DNA from: Corallium rubrum
Lineage: Eukaryota; Cnidaria; Anthozoa; Scleralcyonacea; Coralliidae
Assembly: GCA_964035015.1 (NCBI GenBank)
Contig: OZ036005.1
Coordinates: 13,468,468 to 13,532,467, forward strand
Length of the DNA: 64,000 bases
Direction: 5' to 3'
The first letter of the stretch is position 1; each line of letters starts with the position of its first letter. This document shows, one piece after another, positions 23,412 to 32,893 of the stretch. Under the pieces are notes generated by a model. The model had not been told where the DNA came from. It saw nothing but the letters and a program-made list of their open reading frames with translations, and ran no database searches. The position numbers and the translations under genes were made by a program.

Positions 23412-24872
23412 TCCCCGAGCCGGGGAGTACACGCGAAATTACACGCAAGTGGGAAAGAAATTCTGCGAGATGTTTATATATATATATATATGTCAACAAA
23501 TCCGCAACTTTCGCAGTTCGGAATTCGAATAGCAGGGTTACTGGTAGACCGAAAACGACACTGTGTCCTGAAACTGGCCGAAGCCTGTAAATAAATCTGC
23601 TCTGGTGTATTCTACTTAACTCGAGGGAGAACGATGAAGAAATCAGTTTGAAACAAACGGCTTTTTAGATATTGAAGAGAACTGAATCACGCCTGGTCAC
23701 GGAGAAACCGAACGAGAAAAACAATATGAATTCTGAAAAGAGTATAGACTGAATTGGCAGTGTTTGTGGTGACAAAAGCAGAAGAAAGTTTAATGGTAGG
23801 AGATTCATATTTACCAGTTTAGCTGAAAAAGAAAATCATGCAATATATAAAATAATATTCTTGTCTTAGTACAGTTGTCTTTGGACGCTAGGACGTGGCC
23901 TTGTGTCTTTTCTTGGCCACTATTATCTATTTTGAATGAAAATTTGTTATTTGGTTCATCTCGTTGTTAGGACTATAGTCTTAGAACTATAATCTTAGTC
24001 TTAGGACTATAGTCTTAGGACTATAATCTTAGTATTAGGACTAATATAGTCTTAGGACAATAATCTTAGTCTTAGGACTATAGTCTTAGTCTTAGGACTA
24101 TAGCCTTTGGACTATAGTCTTATAAATTTAGTCTTAGGACTATAGTCTCATAAATTTTATAGTCTTAGGACTATAGTCTTATAAATTTAGTCTTAGGACT
24201 ATAGTCTCATAAATTTTATAGTCTTAGGACTATAGTCTTATAAATTTAGTCTTAGGACTATAGTCTATAAATTTAGCCTTAGGACTATAGTCTTATAAAT
24301 TTAGCCTTAGGACTATAGTCTTATAAATTTAGTCTTAGGACTATAGTCTTATAAATTTAGTCTTAGGACTATAGTCTATAAATTTAGCCTTAGGACTATA
24401 GTCTTATAAATTTAGTCTTAGGACTATAGTCTTATAATTTTAGTCTTAGGACTATAGTCTTATAAATTTAGTCTTAGGACTATAGTCTTATAAATTTAGT
24501 CTTACGACTACAGTCTTAGACTTAGGACTATAGTCTTAGCTTAGGGCTATAGTTTCTTTTTTAATATTGACATTGTATGCTCTTTCAGTGTGTCAATACT
24601 TAATACTACAGTACATGACTACAGCCGGGTGAACTTTGCCAATGAATTTTCTTTAAAGTTATACTGGTTTGTTTCTCTCTTCCTATTCAAAATTTTTCAG
24701 GCTGTTAATTTTATTATTACATAGACTAAATATAAAAACTATAATACAGGTAGACTTAAATGCAAAAAAACCCCAACCAAAACCAGAAAGTGTGTGTGTG
24801 GTGGTGGGGGTGGTTTACAAAAATGTATATATTAAAAGTGGGCGAGGGGTTGTTGCGATCATGTATTTCTAG
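23412..24872 (+). mobile_element. Helentron-like non-autonomous element in the satellite
   Basis: The insertion is 1,461 bp. It starts TCCCCGAGCCGGGG (a CCCCG/CGGGG hairpin at the very 5-prime end) and ends ATGTATTTCTAG. Joining the flanks gives the normal satellite string GTTGTTTTAGACTG with no target duplication, so insertion was between T residues (the end can equally be read CTAGT). Insertion without duplication, a TC or near-TC start, a CTAG/CTAGT end and an internal tandem repeat fit Helitron2/Helentron-related elements. The same 3-prime end occurs at 41385-41422 and, reversed, at 48182-48215. No Rep or helicase frame is inside. Confidence 0.65.
23966..24556. repeat. 28-bp tandem repeat (GTCTTAGGACTATA family)
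   Basis: Units of about 28 bp (GTCTTAGGACTATAGTCTTA followed by TAAATTTA) are repeated through the middle of the Helentron-like element. The core GTCTTAGGACTATAG is itself partly palindromic. The same core forms the tandem blocks at 31441-31632 and 32720-32893 in the large palindrome, although the two host elements are otherwise unrelated. Confidence 0.9.
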
Positions 24873-25477
24873 TTTTAGACTGTATTTACACTTTTAGGTC
24901 CCCAGAAGTTAGTTTTAGACTGGTTTAACACCTTTAGGTCCCCACAATGTAGTTTTAGACTGGTTTTACACTTTTAAGTCCACACAACGCTGTTTTAGGC
25001 GGTTTTACACTTTCTTGTCCCCATAACGTAGTTTTAGACTGGTTTTAAACATTTGGGTTTCCACAACGTAGTTACAGGCTGGTTTTACACTTTCTGACCC
25101 CAGAACGTAGTTTTAGACTGGTTTTACACTTTTAGGTCCCCACAACGTAGTTATAATCCGGTTTTACACTTTTGTCTGCCCACAATGCTGTTTTAGACTG
25201 GTTTTACACTTTTAGGTACCCACAACACAGTTTTAGGCGGGTTTTATACTTTTTGTTCCCCAGAACGTTGTTTTGGACTGGTTTTACACTTTTAGGTCCC
25301 CACACCGTAGTCTCAGATTGCTTTTACGCTTTTAGGTCCCCACAACGCAGTTATAGGCTGGTTTTACACTTTTTTGTCCCCAGTTCGAATGCTGTTATAG
25401 ACTGGTTTTACACTTTCTGATCCCCAGAACGTAGTTTTAGACTGGTTTTTCACCTTTAGGTCCCCAGAACGTAGTTA
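24873..25477. repeat. 40-bp satellite, block 4
   Basis: The final stretch of the first array locus. It ends abruptly at about 25477 in AT-rich single-copy-looking sequence. Confidence 0.95.
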
Positions 25478-25927
25478 TATGACAATTTGTGTACTAAAAA
25501 TTACAGTTAAAATTTTTTACGAAAATTTACCTTCGACGTAATTTATTGGGATATAAATACCCCATGTACAAAATTTGAACCGATATAAACCAATATGTTT
25601 AAAGTTATAAACGTTTGAAATGCTGAAAATTGCGTCCGCCATTAAAATTTTCTTCACTGTGAATATTGATACCTGAAAAGGGTTGTGACGTCATTTTCTT
25701 AACCCAAACTTTCATGACTAAGGAAGAAACAACGAGAGCCCATATAATTTGACAACAAAAATGTCGAATTCATCATCATTTAGTTGTTGTTCTGACTATG
25801 GATTGAAACGGAATCATCCAATGTATGTTTGGAGTATTGGTAGCCCATTTTGACAAATCTGGTTTCGGAATTTGCCAGAACGATGTCGGTATTGCTTCGA
25901 CTGACGAGATCGATAAACGCCCAATAC
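25478..25927. other. No supported feature
   Basis: AT-rich sequence with no frame or repeat that I can support. It separates the satellite from the 3-prime end of an RLE-type LINE. Confidence 0.5.
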
Positions 25928-25931
25928 TAAT

Positions 25932-25985
<54 letters not shown>

Positions 25986-25999
25986 TATAATAATAATAA
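25928..25999. repeat. AAT trinucleotide microsatellite
   Basis: About 24 AAT units with one interruption. On the minus strand this is an ATT run at the 3-prime end of the LINE fragment next to it, probably its tail. Confidence 0.9.
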
Positions 26000-26965
26000 T
26001 GGAAACTTTATTAAATGTCTTTTTAGATAATATACAATTGTAAATCTCGCTTATTTAAGGTAATTTACAATCGGCTACTTGAATCAATACTAACAATATG
26101 TAACTAATAACTATATATAACAACATAAAACAAATATACAGCACAATAATCTTAAAAAGTTTGCAGTTCGGGATTTGTCCATTCCTTGTTTCGGCAACAG
26201 AATATGTAATAGGTGGTTCTGATTGCGATCGTCGTCATTCTACTAATACAATATTTTTGATGAGTCTTGTCAAGATTAAGATCATTTAGCATTTCTATGA
26301 ATGTAGAACATTCTGCTGCAAAGACACCAAGGCAGCTAATCGATAGGTTTACAAATTTAACTGATCTGAATTGTTCACTTTGACTTTGTTCCCTAATCAA
26401 TTCTGAATATTTGGATTTTTTACGATCGACGTTGTTTTGAAGATTTGACTCAAAACCAACAGTCAGTTCAACAATGTAGAGGCATCCACTTGGAGTTGAT
26501 AGGAGCAAGTCTGGACGGTATGTCACCAGTTATTATGGATGGACTTTTATAACCTGGAAGATCAACATAAAGACTTGAACCACTTACGGTCTGTAGGGTC
26601 GTTGCGAGAAAGTTCAAGATAGAGTCGTGTCTCCATGTAAATCGTTCCAGGTACGACTGGCAACCTGCCACTACGTGAAGAAGAGTTTCCGGGGCCAGAC
26701 AAAGAGAACAATCTGAAGTTGGTGAAACACCCCATCTTGCAAGGTTTTTGCGCGTGGGAAGAGAGTTATTCATATATCGTATCGTAAAATTAAAAATATT
26801 TTTCGGGAGGTTGGACTGAGACGCACACCATGTTTTCGTAAGCTGGGGAAAGGAGAACTTAGTAATATTGGAGAAAAAGGATCCCTGACAGGTTAAATGG
26901 TTATGGAGTCTATCTTCTTGTCCAGAGTGAAAGTCCTTAAGAACTTGTGATCTTAATATTTTTTA
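26000..26965 (-). pseudogene. RLE-type LINE, 5-prime-truncated 3-prime end
   Basis: On the minus strand, coding sequence can be read from about 26960 to the stop at 26152. After a stretch resembling the region downstream of RT (QEDRLHNHLTCQGSFF, NNSLPTRKNL) comes a zinc knuckle CX2CX7HX4C (CSLCLAPETLLHVVAGC). About 70 residues later is a restriction-like endonuclease motif, RPDLLL followed 13 residues on by VELTVGFE, and then a KSKY block. This order is that of the R2/R4/NeSL-type LINEs, which cut their target with a PD-(D/E)XK-like nuclease. A frameshift at about 26520 breaks the frame between the zinc knuckle and the nuclease. No reverse transcriptase remains, so the copy is dead. Confidence 0.7.
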
Positions 26966-27228
26966 AACATCTTACAAAGGTATTCCCTACGTTTAAGAGT
27001 TAAAAGTGCATAAAATATTAAAAATATTAAAGATAAAAATATCCTATCCACGTATAGTAGCATATACTAACCATCAAGTGCCAGGTTGTACCTCTGCAAC
27101 ATTTCAATTCTGACGTCGTGGTTTCTTCTTGAGAAAGACAGCATTAGTCTGCTAGAGACAGGAAGAATTTTTTCACGATGCGCTCGTTTGTATCTTTATG
27201 TTGTATGAATGTGGCTCTAGGCCTCTAG

Positions 27229-27490
27229 CTGACTAGCTTGTATTTGATGCCAGATGATGAAGTCCGACGAATGTCGCTGTAGACGCTGCTGGCACATAGA
27301 AATTCAAAGTTTGAGAGCATTTTTCTCATGTTGGAAATGGCCTCAGTATATATAATTCTGTCAATTTGCATGAATGGCCTGTTGATCAGTGTGGCTCTCA
27401 AAGCTGGCGCATCAATAATGTGCTGAACTGTTTCAGCTTGTAAAATTGTTTTGGTTAAATTTCTTAGGTTTTCTGCCGCTAAATATTCAG
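27229..27490 (-). CDS. Unrecognised reading frame fragment
   Basis: A minus-strand frame of about 87 codons has protein-like composition (AENLRNLTKTILQ, AETVQHIIDAPALRATL, MQIDRIIYTEAISNMRKML) and ends in a stop at about 27229. It is predicted to be mostly helical. It has no good start codon; the first Met is internal, so it may be one exon or a fragment of a longer gene or element. A CAG at about 27469 could be a splice acceptor. I do not recognise the family. Confidence 0.3.
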
Positions 27491-28394
27491 ATTAGTATTT
27501 ACGCTTTGTTGCTTTCCAAATCAGACTGTATATTTATTGAGTTTGTTTATATGCTATCTATTTTGTAACATCTAATAGCATTTCTTTTAAGTATTAATTA
27601 AAATACTAAATGAATTGTTAGTGCATACATGTATTTTATATATACAATTATACATCAAATTCAACCTTCATTGTCGTTTGCTTTACTTACATGATATATT
27701 TTATAATCTTAAATAAAAGTAAAGTGGAACTTACTATGTACCATGGTGGCATGGTATGGTGTGAGGGGACAAGAAACATTCGCTTTAAAATTTTCCGACG
27801 GTTCACTTGGACCTCGAGACTGCTCTGCCTCCAAAGTTTTGTCAATCTTTCAAATAGTATGTACGTTACTACGCTGAAAAACACTTGTTTGTAGTAAGGT
27901 CGCTCTAAAAATCTTCATGGAAAATTGATTGGAACAAACTATGAATCATCGCGTGTCGGCGCGTTATGTTCTGAACAAACCTAACCCAATTTCCTCGTAC
28001 GATTTGTCAATTGGGCTTATATGCTGCGCAATCCTTGCAGAATAATTACATTCATTACTACAATCCTGTATAACTGTGTACGTTGACGGAATGATGGAAT
28101 ATTTTATTTTTCATTCACTGACAATCTCTTGTTTCTAATCGCAATAACAGCGCCTCCTTTTGGAATTTCGAGTTAAAACTTCGCACAGTAGGTTGTAGGT
28201 GGGTATACTTTACAATGATTAAATAAATATGATAGGTGAAAATTTCGTCTTAGTGACACTTTAACCGCAAACCTCGCTTATCTATGAAAACTCTAACCGT
28301 AATCAGAAATTTAGCGTATACCGTCTGGCTCATATGGCAATACGACACACTAGCGGGTTACCGTGGCTCAAGAGGCTCTTTAATATTAATTCTT
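27491..28394. other. No supported feature
   Basis: AT-rich sequence. Two overlapping frames of 65-67 codons on opposite strands (27687-27894) show no recognisable content. Confidence 0.5.
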
Positions 28395-28506
28395 AAACGA
28401 ACGAACGAACGAACGAACGAACGAACGAACGAACGAACGAACGAACGAACGAACGAACGAACGAACGAACGAACGAACGAACGAACGAACGAACGAACGA
28501 ACGAAC
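28395..28506. repeat. ACGA tetranucleotide microsatellite
   Basis: About 28 uninterrupted ACGA units. Frames through it give repeated NERT or SFVR peptides, which are artefacts of a 4-bp period. Confidence 0.95.
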
Positions 28507-28989
28507 AAAAAGTTCCGTTGTATCGTATACAACATGCAGCCAACTTGGAAAACTGGAGAGAAAATGAATGTAGTCCAGATTAAAGACTCGTTTTCAGTTC
28601 CCTCATTCGGGCTTTCTTGATTTGGTTTCCAATTTTCTCAAAATGGCAGTGTTTAGTTAGTTATTTGATTTTGGCTGCAATTCTCCCATGCACTATAGTT
28701 CAGTTCATTCTATTACACTTACTTTACCGTGAACTTCTGTAATAACATATGACAAGTGGTAAAGCTAATGATTGAATAAGTCCTTCGCAACTCTTATAGT
28801 GGGGAACCTATTATTTCTGGTCCTATTCTCGTCTGGCAAGGAGACTGGAGGAGTTTTTAAGTGTAAAAAATGTGTTATATGTATGAGCATTTTGGCTTGT
28901 AATTCATGCAGTGCCGTTTATACTTGAAAGGTAGAATATTCTACAATATTTGCGTTGTGATGCTTTTGACGCCATAGCTTATTAATTGC
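28507..28989. other. No supported feature
   Basis: No frame, RNA or clear repeat recognised in this AT-rich stretch. Confidence 0.5.
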
Positions 28990-29145
28990 ATGTTTTATTT
29001 AAGAAATAAAAAACGTGTCGCATGCGATTATCGAGTAATTATAATGTAATTATCGAGTGTTTTACTAGCTTCTCGAGTGCATTATAACTCGATAATCGCA
29101 CAGCGACTAAGTTTTTTATTTCTTTTATAAAATAATGACTTTAAA
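28990..29145. mobile_element. Short inverted-repeat element (candidate MITE)
   Basis: The arms AAGAAATAAAAAACGTGTCGC..CGATTATCGAG and CTCGATAATCGCACAGCGAC..TTTTTTATTTCTTT pair over about 40 bp with a few mismatches, enclosing a second small TCGAG palindrome. The edges are AT-rich, so no target duplication can be assigned. Confidence 0.5.
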
Positions 29146-29569
29146 TTGTCAATAAACCCAATAAAAGTAAGCAAAAAAAACAGATTACCTGTCTCAGGAC
29201 GAGTTTGTTACCATTTAGCGCCACGCGTGGCCCCGTACAACACGTCGAGGATTTTAGCGATGAAAATGCACTTAAAGTTGCACTGAAAACATTCTGCTGT
29301 GTTAATTACGTGATTAGACATATATCCAAGTAATTTTTGACTTTCGTTGATGATTAAATCCACATAAAACTCATCAAAAACGACAAAATCGTCGCAAAGT
29401 ATCTCCTGTGCCCTGCCGTTCTGGAGTTATAATGGCACGCTTGTTTGACCCAATAGCCAATCAGAGTGCGTGTTGTCGTCCATTTACTTCCGGTTATTTT
29501 ATAAATTAACCTATTAAAATTATTGTTTTTAAATGTTGGTTACTTGGAAGACGTGCGTTCTCAAATACC

Positions 29570-29878
29570 AATAGAGAGCTTAAGCATACAGGCGTTTTAG
29601 AGCCACGGACGGCAATTGAATTCAATAGCATTTTTCATTCAAAACAATGATAATGAGCAATTTAAAATCCCAAGAGCAAAGAGAACGCTGTCGTCGTTCT
29701 AAACAAGACGTCATTGAGAGCATTTTCACGTTCTTGAGACGACGGGAACTTCTAGAACGTTGAGGCCTGTCATCGTTGTTTTACTACAATACGCGGTTCA
29801 GTAGTTCTATATTGTATTCCTGTTCTTCCGGTCACCGTCCGTGTCTCAAAAACGCCTAATATGCTTAAGCTCTCTAAT
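29570..29878. mobile_element. 303-bp Harbinger MITE
   Basis: The element (29573-29875) begins AGAGAGCTTAAGCATACAGG and ends with the matching inverted sequence. The first 13 bases are identical to the ends of the full Harbinger element at 10306-14005. The flanking AAT duplication (29570-29572 and 29876-29878) is unambiguous here and confirms AAT as the target. Subterminal sequence GCGTTTT..GAGCCACGGACGG is inverted at the right end as GTCCGTGTCTCAAAAACGCC. There is no coding capacity; mobilisation would need the transposase and Myb-like protein of a related full element. Confidence 0.9.
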
Positions 29879-31440
29879 CACTCTGCAACAAAGACCTGAT
29901 ATATATTCCGTGGAAGAGAAGAAACCAATCTAGTTGAAGACAACCATATTCTAAATATCTGCAAATCACTGAAAATATTTTCGAGAAAAATCTTTTGTGT
30001 ATTTGTAGTAAGCGACTGATATTTAAGAAATAGAAAACATTTTCCATGTTCCCATCCAGTTATAGAGTGGGAACTAATTGTTCTCTCAAGAGAACTGCTC
30101 TCCAAAAAGAGCTGTATTCTCAAAAGAGCTGTTCTCCAAGAGAGCTATTTCCACGCAAGTAGTATAGGGAAGGGAGGTTCTGAGACGGGTGGATCGGGTG
30201 GATCTTTTGATCCACCCATGATGTCACCAATGGATCTTTTGATTGGGACCCTCTTAACTCTAACTTTTATCCAACCCCCCACCCCTAATTCTCAAACCAA
30301 CCCCCCGTGTAATACGTCATAACCGATAGCTCTCCGACTGATTCCCGAAGTTACGTCATTATCAAAAGCACTCGACTTATATCCTTATAAGTAATAGTAA
30401 TTACCTTTTCACTTATACACTTAACTCAAGCGACAGTCGACAGTTGTGGGACACGTAGACGTACAGAGCATACGTACAGTAAACTTTAACAAAATAAGCG
30501 TTCTTTCCAAGGAACTAAAGAGAAATTAGTAGACACACTTTATATTTTTTTATCTTAAACATTGCCTGGAGGGTTATAGTGAGTTTTGAACAGCCTAAGT
30601 GTCTGAATTGGCAGAGATAACTGCTCTGGTGAAACCTGAAATGAATATTATTTGAATAATATGGAGACTTTGAATGTTATATTAGTTAGAACCTAAATGA
30701 TCAAACAGTCTTATACACGTTTGGTGGCAATAAGTGTTAACAATTTTAGAGAATTATCGTTTACTTTGACCTAGTTTGTATAGCAACTAAAGAGAAATGG
30801 ATAGAGACACTTTATATTTTTTTATCTTAAACCTGGTTTGGAGGAATATAGCGGGGTTTTTGGTTAAGTAATCTTAGTGTTATTTACGAAGAGATGAATG
30901 TTGACAGTTTTGGTCGAATTATCGCTTATCTAACCCTATAAAGTATACCAATCCTTGGATGAAGAATCAATTCGAGAAGCTGTGAGAAGAACGATCGATG
31001 ATTTCATGAGAAAATATAAACGGAATAACTCTTCAAGCTGGTTTCTACGCTTTCTGTTACTAAGTGTGATATTTGAATATTTATCCTCAGTGCACGTGCA
31101 GGATACAAAAGAGAAACTCATTAGGGGTCATTAAGAGGATTAAGCGCTTGGGCAAGTCTAGTCGAGAAGGTCATTAACAGTGTTACCATAGCGAAACCGC
31201 AACACGTCCTTCATTCGTTTCAGGCTCCTAGTTTGGGACCCTCTACTGTTACTCAACCCCCCGTGTAATACGTCATAATCGATAGCTCTCTGACTAATTC
31301 CCGAAGTTCCAAATGTTTGACAAACAGTGTTTTTCTCGTGTGGGGTTTCTATACACCTCCTATTGTACGTCTTTAGGCATTATGAGAATATTTCGTTTGC
31401 ATTCTACAATGATTTGGGGGCTCTTAAAAGATTGTAATTT

Positions 31441-31632
31441 CTCTAAGACTATAGTCTTAGGACTATAGTCTTAGTCTTAGAAATATATAGTCTTAGGACT
31501 ATAGTCTTAGTCTTAGGACTATAGTCTTAGTCTTAGGACTATACTCTTAGTCTTAGTCTTAGTCTTAGGACTATACTCTTAGTCTTAGGACTATAGTCTT
31601 AGTCTTAGGACTATATAGTCTTAGTCTTATAA
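31441..31632. repeat. GTCTTAGGACTATA tandem block, left arm
   Basis: Irregular tandem copies of GTCTTAGGACTATA and GTCTTA. Mirrored at 32720-32893 in the right arm of the palindrome and related to the 28-bp repeat at 23966-24556. Confidence 0.9.
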
Positions 31633-31888
31633 TCACTCCCAGGGTAACCCCCAAACACCCCAGGGGGTACCCCCAAACACCCCCGGGATACCCCAATCAC
31701 CCCTTAGAGTAACCCCAAACACCCCCGTGATACCCCGATCACCCCTGGGGTAATCCCCAAACACCCCCGGGTTAACCCCCAAATACCCCCGTGATACCCC
31801 GATCGCCCCTGGGGTAACCCCCAAAGACCCCCGGGGTAACCCCCAATCCCCCCAAGATACCCCCCATTGGGTAACCCCCAACAATTTG
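31633..31888. repeat. C-rich minisatellite, left arm
   Basis: Repeats of about 30 bp of the type GGGGTAACCCCCAAACACCC. The other strand has runs of three to five G at short spacing, so G-quadruplexes are plausible. Mirrored at 32533-32719. Confidence 0.85.
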
Positions 31889-32206
31889 GAGAAAGAGGAG
31901 GAGGAGGAGGAGAAAGAGGAGGAGAAGGAGGAGGAGAAAGAGGAGGGAAAGGAGGAGAGGAAAGAGGAGGAGTAGGAGGAGAGAGAAGAGGAGGAGGAGA
32001 AAGAGGAGGAGAAAGAGGGAAGGAGGACGAGGAGGAGGAGGAGGACGAAGAGGAGAAAGAGGAGGAGGAGGAGAGAGAGGAGGAGGAGGAGGAGGAGGAG
32101 AAAGAGGTGGAGGAGAAGAAAGAGGAGGAGGAGGAGAGAGAGGAGGAGGAGAGGGAGGAGGAAGAGAAAGGGGGAGGAGGAGGAGGAGGAGGAGGACGAG
32201 GATGAG
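31889..32206. repeat. Purine-only GAG/GAA tract, left arm
   Basis: About 320 bp almost entirely of A and G on the plus strand (GAGGAG, AAAGAGG). Mirrored as a pyrimidine tract at 32237-32530. Such mirror-symmetric purine tracts can form triplex DNA. Long acidic or basic frames through it are composition artefacts. Confidence 0.9.
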
Positions 32207-32236
32207 AAAGATAAATATATAATAAGAAATTTATCT

Positions 32237-32530
32237 TTCTCCTCCTCCTCCTCTTTCCTCTCCTCCTCTTCCTCTCTCTACTCCTCCTCTCTCTCCTCCT
32301 CCTCCTCTTTCTTCTCCTCTTCCTCTTTCTCCTCCTCCTCCTCCTCTCTCTCCTCCTCTTCCTCTTTCTCCTCCTCGTCCTCCTCGACCTCCTCGTCCTC
32401 CTTCTCTCTTTCTCCTCCTCTTTCTCCTCCTCCTCCTCCTCTCTCTCCTCCTCTTTTCTCTCCTCCTTCCCCTCCTCTTTCTCCTCCTCCTTCTCCTCCT
32501 CTTTCTCCTCCTCCTCCTCCTCTTTCTCCA
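32237..32530. repeat. Pyrimidine-only tract, right arm
   Basis: Inverted counterpart of the purine tract at 31889-32206. The two differ in length by several repeat units, which accounts for part of the length difference between the two arms. Confidence 0.9.
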
Positions 32531-32532
32531 AA

Positions 32533-32893
32533 TTGTTGGGGGTTACCCAATGGGGGGTATCTTGGGGGTGATTGGGGGTTACCCCGGGGGTCTTTGTGGG
32601 TTACCCCAGGGGTGATCGGGGTATCACGGGGGTATTTGGGGTTACCCCAAGGGGTGATTGGGGTATCCCGGGGGTGTTTGGGGGTACCCCCTGGGGTGTT
32701 TGGGGGTTACCCTGGGAGTGATTATAAGACTAAGACTATATAGTCCTAAGACTAAGACTATAGTCCTAAGACTAAGACTAAGACTAAGAGTATAGTCCTA
32801 AGACTAAGACTATAGTCCTAAGACTAAGACTATAGTCCTAAGACTATATATTTCTAAGACTAAGACTATAGTCCTAAGACTATAGTCTTAGAG
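32533..32893. repeat. G-rich minisatellite and GTCTTAGGACTATA block, right arm
   Basis: Inverted copies of the left-arm blocks: G-rich repeats at 32533-32719 (GGGGTATCACGGGGGT type) and TATAGTCCTAAGAC repeats at 32720-32893, in mirrored order. Confidence 0.9.

Noticed and set aside
8104..25477. CRISPR-like array of regularly spaced repeats
   Set aside because: There are no unique spacers; the whole 40-bp unit repeats head to tail with variants, and the context is eukaryotic. It is a satellite.
28284..28583. Frame encoding repeated NERT peptides
   Set aside because: It is a translation of the ACGA microsatellite.
30936..31121. 61-codon frame on the minus strand, identical to the plus-strand frame at 33212-33397
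   Set aside because: Identity follows from the palindrome, not from selection on protein. No domain is recognised and the frame is short, so it was not called as a gene.
31704..32531. 275-codon frame rich in E, K, R and S, and similar long frames on the other strand
   Set aside because: The frames run through purine/pyrimidine tracts that lack stop codons by composition, and they cross the centre of the palindrome.
31633..32719. Telomere-like repeats
   Set aside because: The GGGGTAACCC-type words superficially resemble telomere repeats, but the unit is about 30 bp and mirrored inside a mobile palindrome, not a TTAGGG array.
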